A DNA stretch of 64,000 nt from an uncultured Pseudomonadales bacterium (GTDB lineage Bacteria; Pseudomonadota; Gammaproteobacteria; Pseudomonadales; Cellvibrionaceae), in assembly GCA_947489425.1 (NCBI GenBank), contig CANLDL010000001.1, positions 248,001-312,000 of the forward strand, given 5' to 3'. Position numbers and translations under genes: made by a program. A model generated the notes under the pieces. The model saw only the letters and a list, made by a program, of their open reading frames with translations. It ran no database searches and was not told the DNA's origin. Below, piece by piece: positions 42,743-53,353 of the stretch (its first letter is position 1; each line of letters opens with the position of its first letter).

Positions 42743-43729
42743 GTGAACGAACGACAGTTTGAAGGCTATGATTTAATCGGTGATGTCCATGGTTGTGGCG
42801 ATACCTTAGCCAAGCTATTGGAGGTTATGGGCTACCGTAAAAGATCGGGAGTTTATCAACACCCTAAAAGGCAGGTCATATTTGTGGGTGATGTTGTAGA
42901 TCGTGGCCCGCATATCCGCCAGGCCCTTAATATTGCTTATGATATGGTGACTAACAACCATGCGCAGATGGTAATGGGTAACCATGAGTACAACGTCTAT
43001 TGTTATGCAACACCTGATAAGCGTGATAACGATAATGAATACCTACGATCACATTCAGCACATCATACGCGTTTTGTTGCCGAGACCTTCGAGCAGTTTG
43101 CTAATTATCCCTTGGAGTTTAAAGAATATTTAGAGTGGTTTGCCACACTCCCGCTGTATCTGGAGACTGACCAGTTTCGAGTTGTGCATGCCTGTTGGGA
43201 CGAGGCTTATGTAAAAGATTACCAAGCTCGTTTTAAGACCAATAGGGTAAGCCCGGAGATTCTAGAGGCCTCAACTGATTTGGACAGTTTTGAAGGGCGA
43301 GTGCTCGATCGCCTAATGCGCGGTACTAGCCTTAAACTACCAGAGAACAAAACAGTAAAAAGCCGCGATGGCTTTAATCGACACTTTTTTCGAACCAAAT
43401 TCTGGGCACTCTCACCTAAAACTTATGGTGATGTTGTTTTCCAGCCAGATCCTCTACCAAAAGCACTAAATGACCGTGAATTAGACGAAGATGAGCTTGC
43501 GCAGCTGCTTTATTACCCTGCTAATTCTAAGCCCGTATTCTTTGGGCATTATTGGTTGCAAGGTAAGCCAATGCCAGTACGCTCCAATATATGCTGCCTA
43601 GATTATAGTGCAGTAAAATATGGTCGCTTAGTTGCCTATCGCTACGATAATGATACTAAACTAGACCCTGATAAATATGTCTGGTTATATGTAGATCCAT
43701 TAAGCGATAAAGATTTTGAAAGAGCGTAG
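42743..43729 (+). CDS. Calcineurin-like metallophosphoesterase
   Basis: This 328-residue protein has the calcineurin-type motifs in order: DLIGDVHGCGDTL, GDVVDRGPH and MGNHEYN, with later His residues in HACWD and FFGHYWL. These bind two metals in PP1-like and Ap4A-hydrolase-like enzymes. The substrate is not clear. It begins at GTG 42743, with AAGGGG 12 nt upstream, and sits between nadK and glpG, probably in the same operon. Confidence 0.87.
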   Translation: MNERQFEGYDLIGDVHGCGDTLAKLLEVMGYRKRSGVYQHPKRQVIFVGDVVDRGPHIRQALNIAYDMVTNNHAQMVMGNHEYNVYCYATPDKRDNDNEYLRSHSAHHTRFVAETFEQFANYPLEFKEYLEWFATLPLYLETDQFRVVHACWDEAYVKDYQARFKTNRVSPEILEASTDLDSFEGRVLDRLMRGTSLKLPENKTVKSRDGFNRHFFRTKFWALSPKTYGDVVFQPDPLPKALNDRELDEDELAQLLYYPANSKPVFFGHYWLQGKPMPVRSNICCLDYSAVKYGRLVAYRYDNDTKLDPDKYVWLYVDPLSDKDFERA

Positions 43730-43736
43730 TTATTTA

Positions 43737-44657
43737 ATGGCAAGTACATCTTGGTACCCTGTAATTTACTTTCCATTATCGACACATTTGCAGCCATTAA
43801 TTGCTCATTTGCAACAAAGTAATATTCATTGCTGTGTCACTGAGGATATTGTCGAGGGATGCAGGCAACAGCAAATCTGGGTGAGCAGAAAAGACAAGGC
43901 TCTAGAGGTTGCCGAGGTATGCTTGCAATGGTGCAATGGTGAGCTAGATCAAGAAATAGACCAGGTCCAGCTTGATTTTGATCATTCAGCTGCAAAACAG
44001 TCACCGTTAAGAGTAGGTGTGGGCCTTCATTTGTTGGCATTATTACCCATTACATTAGGTATAATTGTGTTGGGTTTTGTGGGTGCTGCTTTGGTTAATG
44101 CAGAGCGTCATACATTATCACATGTTGAGCCGTTTTTGTTTCAAGGTCTTAGTAATGATTCTTTTGTGCCCTTATCTATTGGGCTGCAAGCCGGCGAGTA
44201 CTGGCGTTTTGTAACGCCAATTTTTATACACTTCAACTTTTTGCATATTCTAGTAAACAGTTTAATTATGTGGGAAGTAGGGCGACGTATAGAGCTAGGT
44301 AGAGGGTCTTTACATTATTTGGGCTTTATTCTAATGGCCGCTGTTGTGAGTAATTACAGTCAGTATATTTCGACAGGCGATGTCCCTTTTGGTGGTTTAT
44401 CAGGTGTAGCATATGCTGCGATTGGCTATATTGCAGTCTACCAAGAGTTAGTCAGAGATCCTGTTTTACGGTTTCACAAAGGTGCAATTGCTTTCTTTAT
44501 TATATGGCTACTATTAGGCGTTTTTGGCATTATTGATTTATTTATTGTAGGTAGTATTGCTAATGCTGCGCATATATCGGGCTTAATTATTGGTGCTATT
44601 TTTGGCGGCTTGGTGACCATGATAGATAAAGCTATTAGTAAAGGTACAAATGAGTGA
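43737..44657 (+). CDS. glpG: Rhomboid-family intramembrane serine protease
   Basis: From ATG 43737 the protein has 306 residues. It has an N-terminal cytoplasmic domain (about 1-90) and six predicted TMs. The rhomboid elements are FIHFNFLHILVNSLIMWEVG, the catalytic Ser in GGLSGVAYAAIGY and the partner His in AAHISGLIIGAIFGG. Rhomboids cut membrane-embedded substrates. The frame extends to a TTG at 43716 inside the previous gene, but the ATG, 8 nt after that gene's stop, fits better. Confidence 0.9.
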   Translation: MASTSWYPVIYFPLSTHLQPLIAHLQQSNIHCCVTEDIVEGCRQQQIWVSRKDKALEVAEVCLQWCNGELDQEIDQVQLDFDHSAAKQSPLRVGVGLHLLALLPITLGIIVLGFVGAALVNAERHTLSHVEPFLFQGLSNDSFVPLSIGLQAGEYWRFVTPIFIHFNFLHILVNSLIMWEVGRRIELGRGSLHYLGFILMAAVVSNYSQYISTGDVPFGGLSGVAYAAIGYIAVYQELVRDPVLRFHKGAIAFFIIWLLLGVFGIIDLFIVGSIANAAHISGLIIGAIFGGLVTMIDKAISKGTNE

Positions 44658-44703
44658 TATTTGTTAATGACAAGCAAGTCAAAAAAATAGGTAAAGAGAA
44701 AAG

Positions 44704-44994
44704 ATGATTAATAATGTTGCCGATCTGGTTAATAATATTACTCCAGATATTTATAAACAATTAAAGCGTGCTGTTGAACTGGGTAAATGGCCAACGGGTG
44801 AAAAAATCTCTAAAGAGCAGCGCGAATTGTGTTTGCAGGCGGTTATTGGTTATGAGCAAATACATGTATCAGCAGAAAATCGTACAGGTTATATCCCATC
44901 CAAAGAGCATACCCATTGCGGCAGTAAAAATGGTGAGGTTGTGTTAGATGAGAAAATAATTAATGATGACGAACAGCCTTTGACGTTTAAATAA
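44704..44994 (+). CDS. YeaC-like DUF1315 protein
   Basis: This 96-residue protein matches the YeaC/DUF1315 pattern: ITPDIYKQLKRAVELGKWPTG near the start and LCLQAVIGYEQIHV in the middle. The C-terminal part carries a CxxH-like THCGSK. Function is unknown. GGTAAAGAGAAAAG precedes ATG 44704. Its position between glpG and pepN is the usual one in Pseudomonas-like gene order. Confidence 0.87.
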   Translation: MINNVADLVNNITPDIYKQLKRAVELGKWPTGEKISKEQRELCLQAVIGYEQIHVSAENRTGYIPSKEHTHCGSKNGEVVLDEKIINDDEQPLTFK

Positions 44995-45054
44995 TACTTT
45001 TTATATTGTTACTAACAATCAGTTTTAAATTAACCCGATTTAGCGATAATTATT

Positions 45055-47730
45055 ATGAGAGATGCACAACCTAAAGCGATTCACTTAAAAGACTATATTG
45101 TTCCTGATTTTCTCATTGAGAAAACAGATCTTGTTTTTGAATTAAATGAAGATAAAACAACAGTTACATCAACTTTACAACTCAAACGAAATGCAGACTC
45201 CAAATCAACAGGCCCATTAGTTTTGGTGGGGCAGGAGCTCGATCTTGTATCTATTTCTATCGATGGGGAATTAGTTGAAAAAGGTAATTATAGTGTTAGC
45301 GATGAAAGTTTAACTATTGTGGTACCTGAGGAGTGTGAATTCACGTGTGTGACTAATATTAAGCCACAGGAAAATACATCGCTAGAGGGGCTTTATAAGT
45401 CAAGTGGCATGTATTGTACTCAATGCGAAGCAGAGGGCTTTCGTAAAATTACTTACTATCTGGATCGCCCCGATGTAATGAGTATTTTTACAACAAAAAT
45501 TATTGCAAACAAGCAAAAATACCCAGTACTGCTTTCTAATGGTAATTTAGTCGAGAAGGGTGATTTAGCCTCTAGTGATGGCGAGGCGAAGCACTGGGTT
45601 AAATGGGAAGATCCGTTTAAAAAACCTGCTTATTTATTTGCACTAGTAGGTGGCGATCTTGAATTTATCGAAGATGAATTTGTCACTATGTCTGGACGCA
45701 AAGTGACATTACGCATTTTCGTTGAAGAAAAAGATCTCGATAAATGCGACTACGCTATGCTATCACTAAAAAATGCCATGCGTTGGGATGAGCAAGTTTA
45801 TGGACTGGAATATGATTTAGATATATTCATGATTGTTGCTGTTGACGACTTCAATATGGGTGCAATGGAGAATAAAGGCCTCAATATCTTTAATACATCC
45901 TGCGTGCTTGCTAATCAAAAAACCACAACTGATGCTGCCTTTCAGCGTGTTGAAGGCGTTGTTGCCCACGAATATTTTCACAACTGGTCGGGTAACCGTG
46001 TTACCTGTAGGGATTGGTTTCAACTGTCTTTAAAAGAAGGTTTTACAGTCTTTCGTGACCAAAATTTTTCGGCCGACATGGGTTCACCAACAGTTAAACG
46101 AATTGAAGACGTTAGTTTTTTACGCACGACTCAATTTGCAGAAGATGCAGGCCCTATGGCGCATCCCGTACAGCCACCTTCCTTTATCGAGATTTCAAAC
46201 TTTTATACATTAACTGTTTATGAAAAAGGGTCTGAAATTGTACGTATGATTCATACACTACTGGGCGAAGAGATCTTTAGAAAAGGCTCTGATATGTATT
46301 TTTCTCGTCATGATGGACAAGCGGTTACTATCAATGAATTTGTTGATGCTATGGAGAGTGCGTCGGGTCGTGATCTTTCTCAATTTAAGCTTTGGTATAC
46401 GCAAGCAGGTACACCGGTATTAAAAATCAGTGATAATTATGATGCTGATGCTAACACTTACGAGCTGACTTTTTCACAAGAATTACCCGATACCCCTGAA
46501 TCAAAAGGGGCCGATAAAAAAGCGCACCTTATCCCTGTCGCGATGGGTTTGGTGGGTGAGGCTGGTTGTATGGCTTTGCGTCCAGAAGGTTATACGCTAG
46601 CTGAGCAGGAGGATAATACTCATTGGGTGATTGAGCTCGACAAAAGAAAGCAAAGTTATTTGTTTAAGGATGTTTTTGAAAAACCTGTACCGTCATTAGT
46701 GCGAGGGTTTTCTGCCCCAGTTAAGCTTGTGACAAGCTACTCAAGAGAGGACTACCTACGTTTGATCCGCTCGGACGATGATGGTTTTAACCGTTGGGAT
46801 GCAACTCAGCAACTAGCCGTTTCAATCATACAGGAGCTTATTGCTGCCTACCAAAATGACCAAACTATTGAGCCGGATAGCCGCCTTGCTTTAGGGCTTA
46901 AGGATATCGTTAGTGATACTAGTTTAGATCAAGGGATGGTTGCATTGATGTTGAGTGTGCCATCAGAGGCTTATCTTGCAGAAATCTCATCTGTTATTGA
47001 TGTCCAGGCAATTCATAATTCGCGAGAAAGATTGCGCCACTCTATAGCAGTTGCTCTAAAAGATGAGTTGTGGAGTTTGTATCAACGTTTATCAGAGAGT
47101 ACGACGTACGTACCATCGGCAGAAGGTATTGCAAGACGTAGTTTAAAAAATACTGCACTGAGTTATTTAATGATGTTGGATGATAATACTATCCATCAGG
47201 CTTGCATTAAGCAGTATGATTCTGCCGATAATATGACGGATATGATGGCTGCTATGCGAGCATTGGTGCACAGCTCTTTCGTTAATCTTAAAGATGAAAA
47301 GGCTAGGGTACTTGCTGAATTTTACACTAACTGGCAAGACGAGGCCTTAGTGGTTAATCAGTGGTTGTCTGTGCAAGCTGCTATTCCTCATGTAGATACA
47401 GTGAACACTGTCAAGACACTTATGGAACATCCAAGCTTTTCAATCAAAAATCCCAACAAAGTTCGCTCTGTTATAGGTATGTTTTGTCATAATACGGTGA
47501 GTTTTCATCAACCTTCTGGTGAGGGTTACCACTTTTTGGCCGATCAAATTATTACCTTAAATGCAATGAACCCACAGATAGCTGCACGTTTACTTGCACC
47601 ATTAACGCGTTGGAAAAAATACGCTACCACTCAGCAAAAGTTAATGAAGCAAGCGCTTGAGACTATATCCTCAGTGGAAAACTTGTCTAAGGATGTTTAC
47701 GAAGTGGTTAGTAAAAGTCTTGTTGAATAA
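45055..47730 (+). CDS. pepN: Aminopeptidase N
   Basis: This 891-residue M1 zinc metallopeptidase removes N-terminal residues from peptides in the cytoplasm. The exopeptidase motif GAMEN (in DFNMGAMENKGLNIFN) precedes the zinc site H305-E306-x2-H309 with the third ligand E328 (HEYFHNW through LKEG). The catalytic Tyr lies in FYTLTVYEKGSE. Length and the N-terminal start match the gammaproteobacterial PepN type. A methyltransferase gene starts 5 nt after its stop. Confidence 0.96.
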   Translation: MRDAQPKAIHLKDYIVPDFLIEKTDLVFELNEDKTTVTSTLQLKRNADSKSTGPLVLVGQELDLVSISIDGELVEKGNYSVSDESLTIVVPEECEFTCVTNIKPQENTSLEGLYKSSGMYCTQCEAEGFRKITYYLDRPDVMSIFTTKIIANKQKYPVLLSNGNLVEKGDLASSDGEAKHWVKWEDPFKKPAYLFALVGGDLEFIEDEFVTMSGRKVTLRIFVEEKDLDKCDYAMLSLKNAMRWDEQVYGLEYDLDIFMIVAVDDFNMGAMENKGLNIFNTSCVLANQKTTTDAAFQRVEGVVAHEYFHNWSGNRVTCRDWFQLSLKEGFTVFRDQNFSADMGSPTVKRIEDVSFLRTTQFAEDAGPMAHPVQPPSFIEISNFYTLTVYEKGSEIVRMIHTLLGEEIFRKGSDMYFSRHDGQAVTINEFVDAMESASGRDLSQFKLWYTQAGTPVLKISDNYDADANTYELTFSQELPDTPESKGADKKAHLIPVAMGLVGEAGCMALRPEGYTLAEQEDNTHWVIELDKRKQSYLFKDVFEKPVPSLVRGFSAPVKLVTSYSREDYLRLIRSDDDGFNRWDATQQLAVSIIQELIAAYQNDQTIEPDSRLALGLKDIVSDTSLDQGMVALMLSVPSEAYLAEISSVIDVQAIHNSRERLRHSIAVALKDELWSLYQRLSESTTYVPSAEGIARRSLKNTALSYLMMLDDNTIHQACIKQYDSADNMTDMMAAMRALVHSSFVNLKDEKARVLAEFYTNWQDEALVVNQWLSVQAAIPHVDTVNTVKTLMEHPSFSIKNPNKVRSVIGMFCHNTVSFHQPSGEGYHFLADQIITLNAMNPQIAARLLAPLTRWKKYATTQQKLMKQALETISSVENLSKDVYEVVSKSLVE

Positions 47731-47735
47731 AGCTT

Positions 47736-48605
47736 ATGTTTTTTGACGCCTCTCGCAAAAAAAGTGCTGCTATCAAACGCTACTATAATAAGCGATTTGG
47801 TGTGCGGCCTTTGGTTGAGTCGTCAGAAAGTATAGAGCAATGGTTTGCTTCAAATTTTGGCAAACGATTACTTTCGTTGCAGCAACAACGGCTTGATCAA
47901 TTGATGCCAGAAATTTTTGGCTATCACTTAATGCAGCTCAGTGTTCTTGATAATTTAGCCCTTTCTGAACAAAGTCCAGTTACCCATCATTTCTCTTTAG
48001 GTTTTGATTCAAAAAAAGTGAGTGCAAGTGAGAGTGGTATGGATACTGAAAGTCAACCAGTGCGTACTGCCGCTGCAATTAGTGAGTTTGAAAGTTTACC
48101 CATTGACGAAGAATCAATTGATGCCGCAATTTTACATCATGTATTAGATTACTCTGTTAAACCCCATCAATTATTGCGAGAAACTGCCCGCACCATTATC
48201 TCTAATGGTTATATGATTATTATAGGTTTTAATCCCGGTTCTCCTTTGATGTTTAAAAAGCAAATAGGTAGGCATTTTAGGCGCAGCGATCATTGGCGCT
48301 ATAATGATTTGCGTAAAAACAGAGTGGTAGATTGGCTAAGGGTATTAGGATTTGAGCCGATGCTTGTTGAATATGGCGGGCATGGCTTACCTCTTAATCG
48401 CATACATAGCAAAAAACTGGATAAAGTATTTAATTATCTGTTACCGACGTCGGGTGCTTTCTATATAATTGTGGCACGCAAACATATCGTGCCGATGACT
48501 ATAATCCGAAAACCTTGGAAAAAAAGACGGGCTTTACCTGCATGGGTAAAGGGTAAAGCTGCGGAACAAATTAAAACTAAATTAGAAAAAACACATAAGC
48601 AATAA
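47736..48605 (+). CDS. Class I SAM-dependent methyltransferase-like protein
   Basis: This 289-residue protein is encoded just upstream of rnhA, as in Pseudomonas-like genomes. The middle part carries a methyltransferase type 11-like segment: SLPIDEESIDAAILHHVLDYSV, HQLLRETARTIISNGYMIIIGFNPGS. The usual N-terminal glycine motif I (GxGxG) is weak or absent, replaced by VTHHFSLGFD. The substrate is unknown. The C-terminal 40 residues are Lys-rich. Confidence 0.8.
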   Translation: MFFDASRKKSAAIKRYYNKRFGVRPLVESSESIEQWFASNFGKRLLSLQQQRLDQLMPEIFGYHLMQLSVLDNLALSEQSPVTHHFSLGFDSKKVSASESGMDTESQPVRTAAAISEFESLPIDEESIDAAILHHVLDYSVKPHQLLRETARTIISNGYMIIIGFNPGSPLMFKKQIGRHFRRSDHWRYNDLRKNRVVDWLRVLGFEPMLVEYGGHGLPLNRIHSKKLDKVFNYLLPTSGAFYIIVARKHIVPMTIIRKPWKKRRALPAWVKGKAAEQIKTKLEKTHKQ

Positions 48606-48623
48606 TTAGTGCGAGAGTATAAA

Positions 48624-49052
48624 GTGAAAGGTGTAGAAATATTTACTGATGGTGCCTGTAAAGGCAATCCTGGGCCTGGAGGTTGGGGAGCTTTATTACG
48701 TTTTGGAAAAATAGAAAAAAGCCTATGTGGAGGAGAAAAAGATACGACGAACAATCGTATGGAATTAATGGCAGCAATCGAAGGGCTTGCCGCGCTCACA
48801 GAGCCTTGTGAAGTTAAGTTAACTACAGATTCTCAATATGTGCGTAAAGGTATTACTGAGTGGATTACTAATTGGAAAAAAAATAACTGGAAAACTGCAG
48901 CTAAAAAGCCGGTCAAAAATAGTGACCTTTGGCAACGCCTAGACGAAGAGTCAAAGCGCCATGATATTACTTGGCTATGGATTAAAGGGCATAGTGGCCA
49001 TAGAGAAAATGAAATTGCAGACGAACTGGCAAATAAAGGTATTTCTCAATGA
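48624..49052 (+). CDS. rnhA: Ribonuclease HI
   Basis: RNase HI removes RNA from RNA-DNA hybrids. [18 protein letters not shown] holds the first catalytic Asp, [13 protein letters not shown] the Glu, [11 protein letters not shown] the second Asp, and [15 protein letters not shown] the His and final Asp. I prefer GTG 48624 because GAGAG lies 6-7 nt upstream and [11 protein letters not shown] has the usual N-terminal length; GTG 48609 is in frame and adds five residues. Its end overlaps dnaQ by 4 nt (ATGA). Confidence 0.95.
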   Translation: MKGVEIFTDGACKGNPGPGGWGALLRFGKIEKSLCGGEKDTTNNRMELMAAIEGLAALTEPCEVKLTTDSQYVRKGITEWITNWKKNNWKTAAKKPVKNSDLWQRLDEESKRHDITWLWIKGHSGHRENEIADELANKGISQ

Positions 49053-49765
49053 GACAAATTATTCTCGATACAGAGACGACAGGGCTTGAGCCCTCGCAGG
49101 GCCACCGTATTATTGAAATTGGCTGTGTCGAAGTTGTTGACCGAAAACTAACGGGAAATCATTATCATCAGTATATTCAACCCGAGCGAGAGATTGACGA
49201 ACAGGCGATAGAAATTCATGGCATTACGCCTGAGTTTTTAGCAGATAAGCCAGTTTTTTCTGATATTGTAGATGAATTCATGACATTTGTTGATGGCGGT
49301 GAGTTAGTTATACATAACGCGCCCTTCGACGTGGGTTTTATCAATCACGAACTCAAGCTACACCAAGGTAGATATACAACGCTGACAGATTACTGCTCGG
49401 TTGTCGATACTTTAGTGATGGCTAGGCAAAAGCATCCGGGACAAAAAAATAACCTCGATGCATTGTGTAAGCGCTATATGGTTGATAATTCCCAGCGTGA
49501 TTTACACGGGGCTTTATTGGATGCTGAAATATTAGCTGATGTCTATTTAATGATGACCGGTGGGCAAACGGCGTTGTCATTAAGTGATAAAGATACTGCG
49601 GCAGCTTCTGGTAGTGCTGAAGAAGAAGTTATTCGCCGTTTAAGCAAAAAGTTCTCTATACCTGTTGTCCGTGCCACTGATGCCGAGGAGGCCGCACATC
49701 AGCAAAAGCTTGCGAGCATAGCAAAAGCCAGCGGCAATAATTGCATTTGGCTTTCTGACTCTTAG
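49049..49765 (+). CDS. dnaQ: DNA polymerase III epsilon subunit (3'-5' exonuclease)
   Basis: This 238-residue proofreading exonuclease carries Exo [12 protein letters not shown] (Asp7, Glu9), Exo [11 protein letters not shown], and Exo III with [15 protein letters not shown]. The C-terminal tail (about 190-238) should bind the polymerase alpha subunit. It is coupled to rnhA by a 4-nt overlap. It converges on the BatD gene with only 10 nt between them. Confidence 0.95.
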   Translation: MRQIILDTETTGLEPSQGHRIIEIGCVEVVDRKLTGNHYHQYIQPEREIDEQAIEIHGITPEFLADKPVFSDIVDEFMTFVDGGELVIHNAPFDVGFINHELKLHQGRYTTLTDYCSVVDTLVMARQKHPGQKNNLDALCKRYMVDNSQRDLHGALLDAEILADVYLMMTGGQTALSLSDKDTAAASGSAEEEVIRRLSKKFSIPVVRATDAEEAAHQQKLASIAKASGNNCIWLSDS

Positions 49766-49775
49766 GCGCTTAAGC

Positions 49776-51470
49776 CTAATACAGCTCTTTTAGCTGACTT
49801 TTAGTTGTCTTTTGCGTTAACGGCCGCTGTCTTTTTATGAGATCAAAGAGTAACTGTGGATTACAGCTATCATCGGCATGTTGGCCGTAGAGTTTGTTTT
49901 CTAATTGTTGTAGAGCGAGTGTAAGTTCAGGAAAGCTCTCAGCTATTTTTCCGAGTGAATCGATGCTGTCATCATTTAGTATTAGTTTACCCCAGTTAAT
50001 TATCTCGCTACGTAGTAGCTGCCAATGTTCTATATCGATCGCATTTTTTATTTTACTGAGGCTTATTTTCTCTTGCGATAAAAAATGTACCATATAATTA
50101 TTTTCTGTGTTTGACACTACTCGTTGTACCTTTTTAAACTTATAAAGTTGATAGCACAAAAAACAGATGACGACAGCAAAAAGGGTAGTGATAAGTTGCC
50201 ATACAAGTAGTGATGCCGAGCTTTGATTATTCGTGTCTGTGGGTGTCGAAATAGTATTTGGCAACGCTTGATTGGCTATCACATTACTCGATGCAATATT
50301 GCTCTTTGCAACAATAATGGCTTGTTCTGTTAATTGGGCAACTTCTTCTTTATTGGTTTCGGTATTCCACCAGGTTAAAGAAATATCAGGCAGCTTGAAT
50401 TGTCCACTCTTGCGAGGGATGATGGAATAGTTGATAGTGCGTATCCCAGTTACTCCTTCTGCATCTTTTATATTGTTTGTCTCTGGTTGCGCTTGGTAGA
50501 TGGTAAAATTATCGGTTTGTTCCAATGCTAAGTCTGGTAGTTGATAGTCAAATAAACCTTGAGCATTGATCGATATTTGTAAATTGAGAGGCTCACCAAT
50601 ACTTGCTTGTAGAGGTGATTGTTTCCATTCAGCTGACAGTTCGACTTTTTTAGAGGGCAGCCAATCAGTATTTGTCTTTCTGTTATCAGGTATAGGAAGT
50701 ATATCGATGCTTAGTTGTTTGCTTCGTACATATAAATAGGGGTTGGTAGTATTGCCAAAGCCAAAACGTCTACTGGGCTTTTCCAATCGCCAGGTCTGTG
50801 TGGGTATGATGATTTTTCCGCTAGATTGTGGATGGAGTGTATAAAGTTCTTCTAAGACTTTATAACGCTCACCACGAAAAATAGTTGTATCGTCTTTCTT
50901 ATGTATTTGTTCTACTCGCGTATTATCAACTTTAAAGTCTTCATGTTCGTAATTGGCTAAAGAAATTTTATAATAAAGCCGTGCAGATACTAAAATTTGC
51001 TCTTGGACATAGGATTGATTTTTATCAGCAACAACCTCAAAAAATATATCAGGATTACCGTCCGAGCTGTTTGATGAGCTAATTTCTTTTGTTACATTGA
51101 TGGTAATACTTGAGCTAAAAGCGTTCTTATATTTAAAAGAGGGGATGGTCAGTTTTCCGACTTCTTTTGGTGCAAGTGTTATCACCCACGATGTTCTGGC
51201 GACCTTTTTACCATTGCTAATAGTGATTCTGCTGCTTCTTTGTGTGTTTAAGATGTCGAATTGAAAGCTAAGCTGACTGAAATCTATGTCACTATTAGCA
51301 TTATCATCTGCAATGACTACAAGAGTCAGTGTTTCGCTACGAGCAATATTTGTTCTATCAACTTCGGCTTTTAATGTTAAAGCCGATGCAGGGCTACTCA
51401 AAGCCAGTAGGCTGACTATTGGTACAAGTAATAGTAACCTAGTAAAAATAGGCTTAAGATATTTACTCAT
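49776..51470 (-). CDS. batD: BatD-like protein of the Bat operon
   Basis: This 564-residue protein has an N-terminal signal peptide (about 1-30), a large periplasmic beta-rich part (about 31-405, with VDRTNIARSETLTLVV and YSIIPRKSGQFKLP) and one TM near 412-432, followed by a cytoplasmic tail. This is the BatD (oxygen tolerance) architecture. BatD acts with the VWA proteins BatA and BatB in aerotolerance or envelope stress; mechanism is poorly known. It is the last gene of the moxR-type operon and begins 11 nt after the BatB/C stop. Confidence 0.85.
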   Translation of the reverse strand: MSKYLKPIFTRLLLLVPIVSLLALSSPASALTLKAEVDRTNIARSETLTLVVIADDNANSDIDFSQLSFQFDILNTQRSSRITISNGKKVARTSWVITLAPKEVGKLTIPSFKYKNAFSSSITINVTKEISSSNSSDGNPDIFFEVVADKNQSYVQEQILVSARLYYKISLANYEHEDFKVDNTRVEQIHKKDDTTIFRGERYKVLEELYTLHPQSSGKIIIPTQTWRLEKPSRRFGFGNTTNPYLYVRSKQLSIDILPIPDNRKTNTDWLPSKKVELSAEWKQSPLQASIGEPLNLQISINAQGLFDYQLPDLALEQTDNFTIYQAQPETNNIKDAEGVTGIRTINYSIIPRKSGQFKLPDISLTWWNTETNKEEVAQLTEQAIIVAKSNIASSNVIANQALPNTISTPTDTNNQSSASLLVWQLITTLFAVVICFLCYQLYKFKKVQRVVSNTENNYMVHFLSQEKISLSKIKNAIDIEHWQLLRSEIINWGKLILNDDSIDSLGKIAESFPELTLALQQLENKLYGQHADDSCNPQLLFDLIKRQRPLTQKTTKSQLKELY

Positions 51471-51481
51471 AATTTGGACTC

Positions 51482-53353
51482 TTAATAGCGTTTATGTGCT
51501 TCATTAGTTGGCAACTTCCATTCATCTTGCTGGTAAAGTTTTTTCCGTTTTTGAAACTCATATTCAAATTTTCGCCTGAGTAATCCGCTTGGGTCATCGG
51601 GGACTTTACGCAGCAATTGTTCTAGTGCTTGTCGCTCTTCGGCACTTAACTGATCAAAATTGCTTTTTGCAAGCTCGGCAGGATCTTCTCCGGCTTCTTC
51701 TTGTTTCTCAAGGTTGTCTGTTGTTGTCTCTTCGGCACTATTTTCTGAATTACTTGGTGTGTTCTCATCTTCTTTATCTTCATCAACACTATTAGGTTCG
51801 CTATCACCGGTATCATTTTGTGAGCTATTGTTAGGCTGATTAGAGTCATTAGCATTTTCTTGCGAGTTATTATCTTGTTTGCCTTGTTCGCTATCTTGCT
51901 TTTGCTGATTATCTTGAGATTGATTGTTATCTTGTTGATTTTTTTTATCTTGTTCCTGTTGTTGCTCTTGTTGTTTTTTTTGTTCTTCAAGTAGTTTTTC
52001 GACAAGCTCTTTGTTTTTTTTAGCTTGTGCTAGCGAACTGTCTTTTCTTAAAGCACTATTATAGGCCTTTATTGCATTCTCGAATTGATTAAGATTCACA
52101 AAGGCATTCCCCTGATTGTAATCACCTATAGCACTGTCATCTTGTTTGAATATCTCGAGTGCTTTGTCATACTCCCCATTTTTATAATAAGCGCTGCCTT
52201 GCCATTGAGGATTATTGAACAACTTACTTGCCGAATTATAATCTTGAGCTTTCCACGCATCGAATCCAAGCTCATTATCGTTCTTCCAAATAGATCGATA
52301 TTCTTCTGCGTATACATTGGGAGCATGAAAAAATGAGCCTAAGTAAACCATTAAAAATACACTGAGTAAAACACCCCGGCGGAAAGCAAATAATACAAAA
52401 GGAATCAATAAGAGTATGAGTAATTGACCGAATTCAAACCATGCATCACCGGTGATGCTCTCTTGTTGATTATCTGCATTAAAGCGTCGCTCTAAATATT
52501 GAGTGTAAAAGTCAATATCGCTACTATCTGCTTGTATCGGTAAATAATAGCCATTAGTTTGCTCTGCCAGGTTTTTTAATACGCTGCTGCTACGCTTTGA
52601 TATGACATTATTGCGTTGTTCGTCTTTTAAAAAGTCACCTCTATAAGGGATTGGTGCGCCCTCGTCGGTACCAACGCCTATAATAGTAAGGTCATTATTG
52701 CTTGATAGCTCTTTACTTATACGGTCGATGGAGGATGCAGGCATATCATCGGTAAGTAATAGGATAGAAGCCTTATTAAGTTTTGATGATTTGACAAGAC
52801 TTTGTGCAATCTCTATAGCCATCTCAGGATTGCTTCCAGGTAGCGGTAATATACCAGGCACTAGTGTCGATAATAAATTACTGATAGTTGCCGTATCGTC
52901 TGTAAATGGTGTGACAACATGCGCTTCGCCAGCATAGGCAATTAAGGCTGTTAAGCCATCTTTACGCTCTCTTAGTAAATCTTGTATTTTTAAATGTGCC
53001 CGTACAATACGTGATGGCTTTATATCCTCCGCTCGCATGCTAGGAGATAAATCAAGCAGTATAATAACAGCTGATTGTGACTCAAAAGTTGGTTGAGGTA
53101 GTTTTTGCCAGGTTGGCCCTGCAAGGATAAAAATACAGAGAAGCCACGCTATAGATAAACCGATAAGGGGATAGCGAGAAACACTAACGGATTCTTTAAA
53201 TTTTAAATGCTCTAATAATTTTTGGCTGATGTGTGTTTCCAAGCCTGTATTCTGTGAGCTCTTTTTCCATAATAAATAGATTAGCCACGCGAAAGGAATG
53301 AATGCAAAAAACCAAAAAGGCCTTAAAAAATGAAAGTCACCTAGCCAATCCAT
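51482..53353 (-). CDS. BatB/BatC-type fusion: VWA domain plus TPR and low-complexity tail
   Basis: This 623-residue protein has two N-terminal TMs (about 10-27 and 63-82), a VWA domain (about 90-290) with MIDAS start IILLDLSPSM, and a third TM pair near 308-345. Periplasmic TPR repeats follow (about 370-475: SAYYKNGEYDKALEIF, GNAFVNLNQFENAIKAYNSA). A Gln/Asn/Asp/Glu/Ser-rich segment (about 480-575) and a short basic C-terminus end the protein. In some bacteria the two halves are separate BatB and BatC proteins. It overlaps the BatA stop by one base. Confidence 0.87.
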   Translation of the reverse strand: MDWLGDFHFLRPFWFFAFIPFAWLIYLLWKKSSQNTGLETHISQKLLEHLKFKESVSVSRYPLIGLSIAWLLCIFILAGPTWQKLPQPTFESQSAVIILLDLSPSMRAEDIKPSRIVRAHLKIQDLLRERKDGLTALIAYAGEAHVVTPFTDDTATISNLLSTLVPGILPLPGSNPEMAIEIAQSLVKSSKLNKASILLLTDDMPASSIDRISKELSSNNDLTIIGVGTDEGAPIPYRGDFLKDEQRNNVISKRSSSVLKNLAEQTNGYYLPIQADSSDIDFYTQYLERRFNADNQQESITGDAWFEFGQLLILLLIPFVLFAFRRGVLLSVFLMVYLGSFFHAPNVYAEEYRSIWKNDNELGFDAWKAQDYNSASKLFNNPQWQGSAYYKNGEYDKALEIFKQDDSAIGDYNQGNAFVNLNQFENAIKAYNSALRKDSSLAQAKKNKELVEKLLEEQKKQQEQQQEQDKKNQQDNNQSQDNQQKQDSEQGKQDNNSQENANDSNQPNNSSQNDTGDSEPNSVDEDKEDENTPSNSENSAEETTTDNLEKQEEAGEDPAELAKSNFDQLSAEERQALEQLLRKVPDDPSGLLRRKFEYEFQKRKKLYQQDEWKLPTNEAHKRY